Assembly (NCBI RefSeq): GCF_048773025.1
Contig: NC_133559.1
Location: 21,420,501 to 21,484,500 of the forward strand
Length of the DNA stretch: 64,000 nucleotides
Origin: Camelus bactrianus
Taxonomy: Eukaryota > Chordata > Mammalia > Artiodactyla > Camelidae
Direction: 5' to 3'
The notes under the pieces are model-generated. The model ran no database searches. It was not told where the DNA came from and saw only the letters and a program-made list of their open reading frames with translations. The translations under genes and the position numbers were made by a program. Positions 22,920 to 34,319 of this stretch are shown piece after piece. Within the stretch, counting starts at the first letter, position 1, and every line of letters starts with the position of its first letter.

Positions 22920-23135
22920 ATTATTCATTTAGGAAACTTGTAACATTCTTATGGCCAAGTACTAATGTAGGCATTGGGAATATAGAAATAATAGTTTTCA
23001 CTGCCAAGAAGCTGAGTCTGATGGGAGAAGATGTAGAGGAAAGCAGACAGCTGTAATGTGGTGTGGTAAGTGCTGGGGTGGGGGGTGCACTTAGCCTAGC
23101 CAGGAGAGGGTAACCCTTAACCAGAATTTTGAATG
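22920..23135 (-). mobile_element. L2 LINE 3' fragment
   Basis: Antisense L2: GCCAAGTACTAATGTAGGCA, GGGAATATAGAAATAATAGT, CAGACAGCTGTAATGTGGTG and TAACCCTTAACCAGAATTTT. Confidence 0.65.
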
Positions 23136-23494
23136 GGAAAGTAGGACTTAGCCAAGGAGAATAGGAATCCCAACCTTCTTTCATTTATTCTCTCTCTCTT
23201 TTTTCTATGTGAAATGGGATACAGTTGCTTTTTCAAAACCTTTAGCTACCCTTTTATGTATCTGCAAGGTTCCATTGTTTCTTTTCTTTTCTTCTTTGTC
23301 ACATTTTACTTGTCAGCCTCCTCACTACTTTTTACTGCACTTTGGTCTCCACTGTCTTTTTTCAGTCTTATTTCTTGGTTTATTTCTTTCAGCCTACCTA
23401 GAAACTGTCTTATCTAGTATACAAAAACTTTACTATTCTTCAGCCCCCTTTCTGCCTGTCTACCAGGATTTAAAAACTCATGTTCAGTAGTACA

Positions 23495-23790
23495 TAACTT
23501 TTCTGTGCCACAGTTTTCTCATCTTTAAAATGGGCAAACTAGGGAACTATGTTCAATATCGTGTAACTTATGATGAAAAAGAATATGAAAATGAATCTGT
23601 GTGTATTCATGTATGACTGAAGCATTGTGCTGTACACCAGAAATTGACACATTGTAAACTGCCTATATTTCAGTAAAAATATATATATTAAAAAAATAAA
23701 ATGGGCAAACTAGTAGTGACTACCTTATTAGGTTGTTTAGAGGATAAGTGAGTTAATGCCTATAAAACTTAGAATAGTGCCTAGAATATA
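23495..23790 (+). mobile_element. MIR SINE fragment, split by an L1 end
   Basis: Sense MIR: CTGTGCCACAGTTTTCTCAT and CTTTAAAATGGGCAAACTAG on the left, and ACTACCTTATTAGGTTGTTT then AGTGAGTTAATGCCTATAAA on the right. A younger 155 bp L1 end interrupts it. Confidence 0.8.
23527..23713 (+). mobile_element. L1 3' end (155 bp) with perfect 16 bp target duplication
   Basis: Body 23543-23697: GGAACTATGTTCAATATCGT, TGTATGACTGAAGCATTGTG, CTGTACACCAGAAATTGACA and TTTCAGTAAAAATATATATA, the 3' end of cetartiodactyl L1. The duplication AAAATGGGCAAACTAG is identical at 23527-23542 and 23698-23713. A strongly 5'-truncated, fairly young insertion. Confidence 0.93.
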
Positions 23791-23794
23791 AGTT

Positions 23795-24230
23795 AAAAAG
23801 GCAGACATTCAGCAAAGGGCTGGGATTCCTATCTTCCTTGACTAAGTCCTATTTTTCATCCAGACGTTTGACCCCTGACTTGCTGTCGTTTCTGCCTTAA
23901 TTGTCCATCAGGGAACTGGTTCCACTTCAGTGTGCTCATTTTCTTTCCTTCTCCTTGGGGTTCTCCTTTGCCAATCTAGTTGTTTACAGTTCTGATTTCC
24001 TTTTTGTAGTGGAAAATAACTTGGAAGATTGTCAGGAAGTTAAGACATTGTTGTTATTACTGATGATTTTATGACATATTAGTAGAAGTTTATAATAATA
24101 AAATAGATTTTGTTTTATATAGTAACAGGGATTACTTAAAAGATAAAAATCCTTTCCCCATGCTTATTAGTTATGCACAATTATTTTAAAAGATAAAAAA
24201 TTATAGAAATATAAAACTTTCAAGTGAAAG
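23795..24230. other. Unclassified intronic stretch
   Basis: No repeat recognised; 24090-24230 is AT-rich. Confidence 0.45.
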
Positions 24231-24234
24231 ATGC

Positions 24235-24305
24235 ATTCCCTGAATATTTATTGAGTGCCTACTATGTGATAAGGTACTGTTAGGTGCCAGAACATAATTG
24301 CTGTT
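24235..24305 (-). mobile_element. L2 LINE 3' end
   Basis: CTGAATATTTATTGAGTGCC, TACTATGTGATAAGGTACTG: antisense L2 3' terminus. Confidence 0.7.
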
Positions 24306-24409
24306 AATAATTTGTGTATATGCATACAGCTGTTTTTAAAAGGTCTTTGTAATCATATAAGTAATATTATTCATTAAAATAAAATAGTACATTACTCTTG
24401 TTTCTTACT

Positions 24410-25325
24410 TTTCATCACAAAACAATATATTTTGGATGGTTTTAATATTAGCATATAATTATCTACCCAATTCTTTTAAGCTACTGGATAGTGTTCTTTT
24501 GAATGGATATACTATATTTAGTTAATAAAACTTTTAATGATGATAGTTTTTAATTTCTTATTACAAGCAGTGATACAATGAAAATCCTTTCACGTGTATC
24601 TCTTTGGCATATGTATTTCTGGATAATAAATTTCTAGAAGTGGAGTTGCTGGGTTAAATGATATATTAATTCAGAATCTTAATAAATTGAAAAGATTGCT
24701 CTTATCTAAACCCCAAACTTCTTGCCTGTTTTCCCATATTTTATCAGTCCTAGGTGTTATTAATCTTTATTATTGTTCTTTATACTGCATAGTCAAATTG
24801 GTGACTATGTTTCATTGTTTTAATTTGCATTGAAAAATTATTAACAAGATAGGGTTTTATTTAATATCTTTATTGGCTAGTTGTATTTTTATATATTGTG
24901 GCCTGTACTGGGTTCATATCCTTGGCTCAATTTTCTGTTGGATTGTTCTTTATTTTATTGATTAGTAAGACTTTAGTATATTAGATAAAATAGCTTTGTC
25001 ATATGTTGAAAATAGTTGTTTTGCTTGTTTTTTTTAAAAATATATTTTGTACCTTACTTCATAGAGGTTTTTAATTCATAGGTTGTCAGATTTCTTACCT
25101 TTTCTTGTGGCATCTTGGTTTTGTTTCATGCTTAGGGAATCCTTTCCCCATAAGAATAATTAATAATCTGAAAGATTCTCTGTATTAATAGTACTTTCTG
25201 ATTTTTATTATAATCATGACTAATGATGTGCATCAATATTTGTTTCCTTTTTTCTTTTTTCTTTTCATAGTGTTCCTTAGCTTTTGGTCTCCAATTTAGC
25301 ATGCACAACTTCATCAAATAATTTG
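24410..25325 (-). mobile_element. Old L1/HAL1-type LINE fragment
   Basis: Antisense: CTTTGGCATATGTATTTCTG, AATAAATTTCTAGAAGTGGA, GTTGCTGGGTTAAATGATAT, then CCTTGGCTCAATTTTCTGTT, and a final part with CATGCTTAGGGAATCCTTTC. Half-LINE (HAL1) and old L1 share this wording, so the subfamily is open. Confidence 0.65.
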
Positions 25326-25449
25326 GAACCTTGGCATATTATTATTTACTGTGTTGCAAAATAGAGTATAATATGGCATCATCTTGGACCCTGCTTAATC
25401 GAATATCAATTTGTATTTTAAGTACTTATATCATAGTTGGTACTAATTT

Positions 25450-25545
25450 ATAAGAAGGGTGACCAGTAGTCCCTGTTTGCCTGAGTAAGTCTATTAGCCT
25501 GTTTTCCAGTGTAACTGTAAGTTTTAGTAGTGTCCCTTTTTCCTA
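25450..25545 (+). mobile_element. Old interspersed repeat, left part (split by LTR)
   Basis: AGGGTGACCAGTAGTCCCTG and TTTGCCTGAGTAAGTCTATT, then TGTAACTGTAAGTTTTAGTA and GTGTCCCTTTTT resemble a mammal-wide repeat reading GTCCTGGTTTGCCTGGGACA. Its continuation (TTACTCTCAAAAGTGTCTCA) appears at 25888-25910, after the LTR. Confidence 0.5.
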
Positions 25546-25554
25546 TTGACCTTA

Positions 25555-25885
25555 AAAAAAAAGTCCAATTGTTTCACCAGAAAAATGAGTTTATTTGAGG
25601 ATAGCGGAGAATTGCTATTTGAGACAAGTGAACTATGGTGAACTAGAGGTGTGTCCCGAGAACAGAGGAGAAGGCTTTGCTTTTATAGAGGGAGGGAGGA
25701 AACTGGGGAGGGCTGTGGTGGTTTTCATTTGCTGGCGATGTTGGGCAGCTTGCCGTTGCTGGATCAGGAGGAAATCTTTTTTCCTGCTGGGGTCTGTAAC
25801 CTGCAGTGAGTGATATGTGCCTGAGAACTCCTCCTTCAGGGCTTTCTGATTTCATTTTAAATGAGGTTTCCTTTATTCATTTTCA
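25555..25885 (-). mobile_element. Solo LTR (endogenous retrovirus, ERV1-like), antisense
   Basis: Fossil LTR read on the - strand. It carries a TATAAAAGC box at about 25682-25690 (read on the - strand) and an AATAAA signal near 25592. GC-rich U3-like sequence lies before the TATA box and a short R/U5-like end after it. No internal viral sequence is attached, so it is a solo LTR. It interrupts an older repeat. The class (ERV1-like) and the exact ends are tentative. Less diverged than nearby L2 or MIR, so probably post-dating the placental radiation. Confidence 0.6.
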
Positions 25886-26439
25886 TGTTACTCTCAAAAG
25901 TGTCTCAATTTAATTGAAAAATTGTAAGGATTATAAGGGATTATTGTTTACATTAGGATATTTTAATATTAAAACTTTAGTTGTTTCTTTTTGCATTAGT
26001 CCTTCAGAACTTAGTCGTATTTCATTTGCTGTAGCTTAAAAAGAATTTCTCCTTTATTATTTTATTTTTTTGATAAATATTATTTTCTTCTTTTTCACTT
26101 TTATTAGGTAGAATTATTACAGTTCGACTGCACATACACATTATATTGCATGTAAATACATATATACAGTATTCTGCACATTTTTTTCCTTTCTATTATT
26201 TTCATGATGAACTTGTTACAGAGTTCATAGAGTTGCTTATATGAGGTATTTCTAGAGCAGTGATATTAGTGTATATCCTCTTAACCTTCATCTCGGTATG
26301 CAGGATAATGTTCACTTTTTGGAAAAAATGGCTTTCATATTTCTTGTTTATTTCATATTGTCCTAAAGATGTTGAAGCATTTGTCTGTGTGTGTGCCTAT
26401 ATTTTGGTTATATTTTACTAAACATGTGATAAAGTGGAC

Positions 26440-26800
26440 GTGATCAAATCTTTCAACCTGGCTAAATAAACCTTTATTTATCACTTTTTTTGGTGTTGAA
26501 TATATCCACCGGTATGAATTAGTTTATGCTTGAATCATTGGATTTGTAGCATGCTGAGTAATACTGGTTTTAACACAGATCCCTGTGGGATTCACTTAAT
26601 GCCAATCTCTATTATACTGTCACAGCATCGATAAAACCTTGGTACTTGCTATCAGCCAGACAGATTCTTATCTAGCTTATTTTATCATTCATCCAGTCAA
26701 TACTTCTCCAGCCTTTTTCTATGTAGTACTGTGTCAAAGGCTTTGTTATAATGTGGATAAATTGTGCCTATTACGTTTCTTTTCTGTATCAACTCTGTTA
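26440..26800 (+). mobile_element. Ancient interspersed repeat (LINE-like), family unknown
   Basis: CCCTGTGGGATTCACTTAAT, CATTCATCCAGTCAATACTT and TGTGTCAAAGGCTTTGTTAT recall an amniote-wide repeat that reads CCTGTGGGACTCCACTAGTG and GTATCAAAGGCTTTTTTAAA. Strongly diverged. Confidence 0.4.
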
Positions 26801-26829
26801 CCACTTTACAAGATTTACAGGGCTTAGAA

Positions 26830-27625
<796 letters not shown>

Positions 27626-27724
27626 TAAAAATTTATTTTTCTTATTGAAAATTTTATATTTACATAGTTGATGTTAATTTGTTTTATTAATCAAAACCTA
27701 TATGTTTATATATCTTAATATTAC

Positions 27725-28335
27725 TGTTAATACTGAGTTTACTTAAGGAGTGAATGTAGATAGAGAAGTCATCCAGGGGCTGAGCCCTCAACCACTCCAG
27801 CGTTTGGCTCTTGGAAAGCTGAGTAGGCAAGACTGTGTGGAGTTAAGAAAACACCACCAATAAGGAAAGAGGAGAACCAAGACAGAAATCAAGTGAACTA
27901 AGTCTAGGGAGCAATCAAGTGCTGATAGGTCAAGTCAGAGAAAGCCTGAGAATTTCACTGAGTCCAGCAGTTTGAATGTCCCTGGTGACTCTGACAAGAA
28001 CCTCTCAATGGAGAGGTAGCAGTGAAAGCCTGATTGGACCGTGTGTAAGAGGAAAAGTAACCAGCAGGGATGGATAGCTCTTCAGAGTAGTTCTGCTGAA
28101 AAAGGATCATAAGAGTAAGGGACATATTAAGAAGTGGATGTGGGGTGAGAGCTTATTCCAGAAATTAAGATGGCTAATACAGCATGTTTGAATGCTGTTG
28201 GAAATGATCTAGTAGAGAGAGAAAACTTGATAATGCCAGAGGAAGGAGACATGGTTATAAGAGAAGTAGATGAATAGGCAGTAAGAGATGGTCTTGTTGA
28301 CTAATGGAGGAGTTGTATTTAGGAGCACAGAAAAT
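27725..28335 (-). mobile_element. L2 LINE 3' region fragment
   Basis: Antisense L2: GCTGAGCCCTCAACCACTCC, AGAACCAAGACAGAAATCAA, TAGGTCAAGTCAGAGAAAGC, CTGGTGACTCTGACAAGAAC and GCAGTGAAAGCCTGATTGGA in L2 order. Confidence 0.75.
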
Positions 28336-28374
28336 TCATCATAGCAGGAGGAAAGGCAGGCATGGCTACGAAAG

Positions 28375-28690
28375 TGACAGCTGACTTAGGTGTACTTACT
28401 CTGTGCCAGGTGCTTCAGATACCTTAATTAATTGTCATCACAACAGCCCTTTGAGGTAGGATTATTATCTTCATTTTATAGACGAGAAAACTGAGGCTCA
28501 GCTATGTCAGGTGGCTAGTGTAAAAGTACACAGCAAACAATGCCAGCAAACAGGTAACTTGCTCAGGATCCCATGGTCGGTGAATAATTTCCCCAGGATC
28601 ATGCAGCAAGTAAATGACAGAGGCAGGATTTGAATCCAGACAGTCTGGCTCCAGAGCCAGAGCTTATTTTAACCAGTTGGACAGACTGCC
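28375..28690 (-). mobile_element. MIR SINE with an internally repeated part
   Basis: Antisense MIR: GTGTACTTACTCTGTGCCAG, AGACGAGAAAACTGAGGCTC, GGCAGGATTTGAATCCAGAC and AGTCTGGCTCCAGAGCCAGA. Two related blocks (near 28500-28530 and 28590-28615) suggest a local duplication or two overlapping MIR copies. Confidence 0.8.
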
Positions 28691-28694
28691 ATTT

Positions 28695-30980
28695 CTATAA
28701 TGTAGGTAGGTTGCTGGATTAGTTTTTATAGAAGCAGGTAGACGTTTTAGTAAGGAAGAGAATACATAGGAAAATTGATACCCTTGCCGGGCTTTCTAGT
28801 ATGAGTTTAAAGAGAGATCATGAGAACGGCAGTATGGACAAGAAAACAAAATACTTTTATGACTAAATAAACAGCCAGTTGAGATCTTTGCTCTGTTTAT
28901 AAAATGCGAGATTTATAACTTGGTTCAGTACACTTTTATGAAGCATCTTCTTAGGCTCTAGGAGATGCATAGGTCAACACAGTGCCTGCCTTTGCGGTTC
29001 ATAGTCAAGAAGGATGGGAAAGTATCTTCATAGCAGGCCACTTTAACAGAATAAACGAAACACTGAGGTTGTTTCAGATTTCTCAACCATTTTGTTATAT
29101 TTCTTTTTTATAAAATGACAATTAACTGATTCTTTCAACCATCTTAAAAGAATCATCTACTTTTTTCTTAGGAACTGTTCTAGAACCTGCTGATTTAAAG
29201 ATGAACAAACAGGAGTTAATTTCTACCCCTTAATTTTGCCATCTTATAGAGGCATATAGACATTTAAACAGATAGTTGTGATATAATGGATAAATGCTTC
29301 TGTAGGCACTGAGGAACCAATGGAAATTTTCAAGTTTTCTACACAAAAGTAGGAAAAAAAAATAAACCCAATAAATCTTCATATGCCCATCATCCAATTT
29401 CAGTAGTTATCAACATAAGAAAGAGAACCCCTACCAAGTATTTTTAAGGTGAAATTTCTATGATGCTTTTTATTGTTAGAAAGGTAATTTTGGAGTAGGA
29501 AGAAACTGAGTAGAGAAGCTAGTTAGGAGATAATTGCGTGGATTGCTGAGGTCCATACCAAACTCCTAGGCCTTATCTTATGTATGGAGAGGAGGCTTTA
29601 AATGGAGAAGCAATTCTGAGATAGAATTGACAGGGTTTCTCAGCTATAATTCAGTGTACTTTATTTTTCAGAAATAAAATACAATCTTTCTAAATTTATA
29701 TGTTTAGTAGTGGACTTCAAGGAACTCAGTGAAAGAATCTGAAGGAACTGTTTTAAAGAACTAAGATAACTGATTTTTAGACCTTTAGAAAGCTTGCTGG
29801 ATCTTTCACAAGTATTTCTATTTTATTTGGCTCATTATTGCGGTTGTGTCATGACAATTCATATGAAAAGGGTAAAATTTGCCTAATTGTGAAAAGTTTA
29901 TACCTATTATATGAGGATTGAGAAATTTTAAAATTACTCTTGGAATATCTTTTTTGAACATTAACCTTTTTTAGATTTAGAACCTTTCAAGGGGCCTTAG
30001 GAATACTAGCTAGGTACTTACATGAAGATATTTCTGAGATTGATTTAGGTAAAGCACCTATAATGGAAAACAATACATTTTGTGCTTTGGGGACACTTTT
30101 AAGTGAGGAGACAGCCTGTGTTCTCAAGGAACTTTTGAATGAAATGTAGGTGAAACTATTTTGAACTTATTACAAAACAGCTAGACCCCTGTATTAAAAT
30201 AAAGTGAAACTTACATGGATAAAATAAGAATTCAGATAATGAAATATACTATTAGCTATAAAGGAAAACGAATACTAATTTGAAATTATCAGAAAAAAAG
30301 CATACTATGGAAAAGAAGATAGAAAACAGACTGTAACAAATTCGGTAATGGAGGTCTTCAAGCAAGATTGGAGGTAAGGCGTCTTGAAAGAGCTACATGA
30401 AAAAAGTGAGTGAAATAGAGAAGGAGAGGGCGCAAGGCAGGGAGAAAGGAACTGAGGAAACATTTGTGATGGGAGGACTTGGGAAAACCAAACTGAAAGT
30501 GGTAGCAAGATTTCTTTTATATGTTGAATATATTCAGAAGGGTAGTGCTCATGGACTTGCATATTAAGCTATTTAAGAAATTAAAGGAATTGGGCAGAAT
30601 TACTTCTGGATAACTGTTTCTGGTTTTGAAATTATGTCCAAGTTGTTGAGATTTTTAAAGACTAGGAAAACACAGTGCTGACCCTGAACACTTAGATATA
30701 AGTCAGCTTTTGTGGCAGAAGTTTTTCTGACCAAAAGAAATAAGCAAACCTCTGAGGTAAATATTGAGTATTGGTTTGTTATATATAAATAAAACTGTCT
30801 TCAGACTATTCATTCTCTTTTATTCGACTATCAGCAAATAGATACGCATTGAATATGCATTTTGATTGTATTCTTCATGGCTGTACTTATTATCAAAGTA
30901 GGCAAATGTATTCTTAATCTGTGGTCTCTCAGCCTAGCTGAGCATCAGCAAGCTATAAGGAAAACAAAACAAAATCTAAA
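28695..30980. other. Mostly old L2-like and unassigned intronic DNA
   Basis: 28920-29060 and 29150-29330 have antisense L2 wording (AGTGCCTGCCTTTGCGGTTC; GAGGCATATAGACATTTAAA). 29490-29560 (GAGTAGAGAAGCTAGTTAGG) may be L2 also. The rest is unassigned. 30305-30562 has an 85-codon antisense frame without family signature. Confidence 0.4.
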
Positions 30981-30989
30981 CTCAGGGGA

Positions 30990-31138
30990 ATGGGGAAAGG
31001 TATAGCCCAAGTGGTAGAGTGTGTGCTTGTCATGCGCAGGGTCCTGGGTTCAATGCCCAGTACCGCCTCTAGAAATAAACAAATAAACCTAATTATCTCC
31101 CCCCATAAATAAGTAAGTAAGTAAGTAAATAAATAAAT
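30990..31138 (+). mobile_element. Vic-1-type camelid SINE (copy 4)
   Basis: Head TGGGGAAAGGTATAGCCCAA, box A-like TAGCCCAAGTGG, box B GGTTCAATGCCC, CCGCCTCTAGAAATAAACAA and CCTAATTATCTCCCCCC. The tail has turned into (TAAG)n and (TAAA)n and runs into a (CA)n microsatellite. Confidence 0.93.
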
Positions 31139-31165
31139 ACACACACACACACACACACACACACA
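31106..31165 (+). repeat. Compound (TAAG)n(TAAA)n(CA)n microsatellite in a SINE tail
   Basis: About five TAAG units, three TAAA units, then about 13 CA units, directly on the tail of SINE copy 4. Confidence 0.93.
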
Positions 31166-31682
31166 GGAAAGGGAAAAAGTGCCACAGACATGTAAAAAAT
31201 AACACAAGACTTGTTAGAACTAAACTCTGGGGAAACAGGAAGGATTAGAATCAGTAAGCATGAACAGCCATAGCTTCCCTCCTTTTCACATCAATATAGT
31301 AGTCCTTTTTCAACTAATGAAAAAAACCTGGCAAAAATGTAAATCAAAACAAAGTGCTCTTGATCTTCCTAATGACCTTTAATCTGTCTCTTTTCTTGAA
31401 ACTCTTCTTAATGTAGCTTGTTTAACTTAAAGTAAGACCTAGGGTTACCTATCAGGTCTTACCATTACTGGGGAAGGACAAATCCCCACCTTTACTTGCT
31501 GTTCCCCATCTTTAAGTTTCAGTTCTAGCTATTCCCTTTTCTGAGAAAAACTTTTAAAATCAGTCAAGTTGCTGTGCTCGCATTCTCGTATCTTCTAGCC
31601 ACCTGCTCCCACCTCCCCTCTATCAGAGTTGCCCTGCCTCCATCAGTGACCACTCAGTGTCATTCAGTGGCTTTTCTTCTCA

Positions 31683-31930
31683 TCTCTTGAATTCTTTTCT
31701 TTTTTCTTTCTTCTTCTTTCTCTTCCTCCTCCTCTCCTTCTCCTTCCTCCTTCCTCCCTTCTTCCTTCTTCCTCCTTCCTTCTTCTTCTTCTTCCTTCTT
31801 CCTTCTTTCTTCTTCTCCTTCTTCTCCTTCTTCCTCTTCCTCCTCCTCCTCCTCTTCCTCTTCTTCCTCTTCGTCTTCTTTCTTCTTCTTCTTCTTCTTT
31901 CTTCTTCTTCTTTTTTTTTTTTTTTTTTTG
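31683..31930 (+). repeat. Long pyrimidine tract (TTC/TCC/CTT units)
   Basis: About 250 bases with almost only C and T on the + strand, built from TTC, CTT and CCT units and ending in an 18-20 T run. The + strand frame 31657-31977 over it is a Phe/Leu/Ser low-complexity artefact. Confidence 0.97.
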
Positions 31931-32129
31931 TTAGAAATAATCCCTTCCCTTTGAAATGCTCTCCTGGACAGCTTTAAAAATAGAAAAAGTTCTTACATGC
32001 CCAGATAGTTTCAAGAAAAGATGCTTCTTTGAAGGTAACTAGCTGAATATATAGCAGCTTTATGATCCTATTAAAATCAGTGAGAATGTTTGCTTTTAAA
32101 AAAGCATTCTTCTTTTGCTTAGCCTTAGT

Positions 32130-32262
32130 AGTTGATCATATTAATTTAGTTTCATAAATGTATTCAATGCCTTTTATGTGTTAGGCACTGTTCTAGGTGC
32201 TTGGGATACATAAGTAAAGGCAGAGATTCCTGCCCTTGTGGACTTTATATTCATTCATCAAA
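32130..32262 (-). mobile_element. L2 LINE 3' end
   Basis: CTTTTATGTGTTAGGCACTG, TTCTAGGTGCTTGGGATACA and ATTCCTGCCCTTGTGGACTT: a well-kept antisense L2 end. Confidence 0.8.
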
Positions 32263-32264
32263 AA

Positions 32265-32950
32265 CTGCATAATTATTATATGTTTAGTATGTGCCTGGTT
32301 TATGTGTGACTTTTTGAATAATCAGATATTTGTTCCTAGTGCAGAATTCAGCATGTGTCATACTAGTTGCCTATTTCCAAATCTCCTGATAGCTGCAGTT
32401 AGTGTTGTATTAAAGCAGTGGCCATATGTAGTTATATTTTTTGTTAGAAATATTGAAACAATGATTATTTATGTAGTTTGGATTATTTCTGTTTTATTAA
32501 CATTATTTCTATTTCTACAGTTTGAATTCTCTCTGGTCATAGATATATACTATATATTTGGCTTAATATCCATTAGAATCTCTTAAATACTGTATCATTA
32601 CCAGAATAATCAGTAAAATAAGGCTAGTAATCATGTAGTGTTAGGAATGACCTAGCTCTTTTTAAGTGTCAGTCTGTAAAGATAAATAGTGTCTAGGTTT
32701 TTAAGAGAGGGGAGAAGAATTTTTTTCTGTTATGGCTGGCCAAACAGATGGCTGAAGGTCAGCTAGAAACATTGAACATTGGTTGAGTTGGATAATATGG
32801 TGAAATGTGTGTTAGAGACTGTTGAATATTAACTTTAATTTGTGTGTATGCATGTGTAGGAAGAGATACTCCAGATTCAAAATCTTATATAAATCATTGT
32901 ACAGAGTAATTTGAGCCAAAATAACATATAATTAAACTGTTTGTCCTCAT
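32265..32950. other. Unclassified intronic stretch
   Basis: A 116-codon + strand frame (32236-32586) is Ile/Phe/Val-rich, begins in L2 and has no recognised domain; chance is the simplest reading. 32590-32950 has nothing recognisable. Confidence 0.45.
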
Positions 32951-32959
32951 TTTGCTTGC

Positions 32960-33710
32960 AGTGTTGGAAATAGCAGGATGAGCAGGTCATTGCAGATGTT
33001 GTACAGTAACTAGGACTGGTGGCAGTGGAGATAGAAGTGTGTTACAAGTGTGTGGATTTTGGAGAGATTAGAAAAATAAAATGCATTAGACTTCTTGATG
33101 GATTAGTAATGGATCACGTGGCAGACAGTAATGTCAACAATAACTCCTAGGTTTCTAATTTGGATGAATTGTGACAGACACTGAGACAGGATATCCTGTA
33201 AAAGAGCCAGGTTTAGGGAGAAAGAATATGAGTTCTAATTTGGGCATGTTGATTTCTGGAGCTCAGAATACATGGGCATGGGTGGTAAAGTCCAGAGACG
33301 AGAGTGAAGAGAATTAGGTCACTGAGGGAGAGTGGAGAGAGAGAGCTTAAAACACTTAAGAAGCTAACAGGGGAGAAGCAATCAGCAGTGGGGTTTCTGA
33401 GGAAGGAAAAAGAGAATGCTTTGTCATTGAAGCCAAGGGAAACAAAGTGGTCAACAGTGAAATGATTGGAAAAATGTCCCTTGAATTTAGCAGCGTGGAG
33501 AGAAATCATCTATTACTTAAGTGAAAACTTTCTAGGAGAAAGAGACAAGCCATGTTGAGCTGAATTGGGGAATAAATGCAGAGGGAAGACATAGGGATAG
33601 TGAGTATACAGCACCTCTTTTGAGAAATGTGATGCCCAAGATAGGTGTCAATATGGTATCTAGAGTGCTGTGAGGGGCTGAATGAAGGTTTCTTTTACAT
33701 GGAAGTTATT
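32960..33710 (-). mobile_element. L2 LINE 3' region fragment
   Basis: Antisense L2: AGGACTGGTGGCAGTGGAGA, AATAACTCCTAGGTTTCTAA, TTCTAATTTGGGCATGTTGA, GTGGTCAACAGTGAAATGAT and GAATTTAGCAGCGTGGAGAG in order over 750 bp; one of the longest L2 pieces here. Confidence 0.82.
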
Positions 33711-34319
33711 TATTGGAGTTTTAATTGCTGTAGATACACAGTGATGACTTTGATCTCTATATAACATGTAACGTGTAATATATTTAATTACTTTGAATTC
33801 CTCTTGTATGATGTTATACATTGTGGGACGCATAAATCAGAGTATTTTCCATTTAATTTCATAGGAAATGAGCTTGACCATTTGCACACTGTTGTTTTTA
33901 GTGAACAGAGTTTTTCTTTTTACACTAACAATACAGAAACTCTGCTGTTCTCACACCACATATGTTTTTCCTATTCAAAAGTGTTATCAGGACCAAATAA
34001 TAAATTACAAAAAAAGATCCTTTTATGACTGATCCAGGCTCTCGTGGTGCGGTATTCTTTTGCTAATCTTAAATTTAGCTGGATAGCGAAGAAGTGGCAG
34101 CTGGAAGGACGTCTAGGTGTCACATAGTTTAATCAGGTGTAGGTCTCCTCAAGAATGATTAATACTCTTTCTACTTGAAATACTTTATGGCATATATGTA
34201 GCTATGGTGTTTTTCCAAATTAACTAAATTTATATTTTAATTTGAGTCCATGAGAGAAATTAAAATACTTGAAATGACTTTTGTGTGTGTATGTGTATGA
34301 TTATAAAAGAATTCAAGAT

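Noticed and set aside
31657-31977. 106-codon + strand frame
   Set aside because: It is translation of a pyrimidine tract, almost only Phe, Leu and Ser; no real protein.
32236-32586. 116-codon frame resembling a membrane protein
   Set aside because: Hydrophobic residues come from AT-rich DNA (Ile, Phe, Val codons); it begins in an L2 end and has no family signature.
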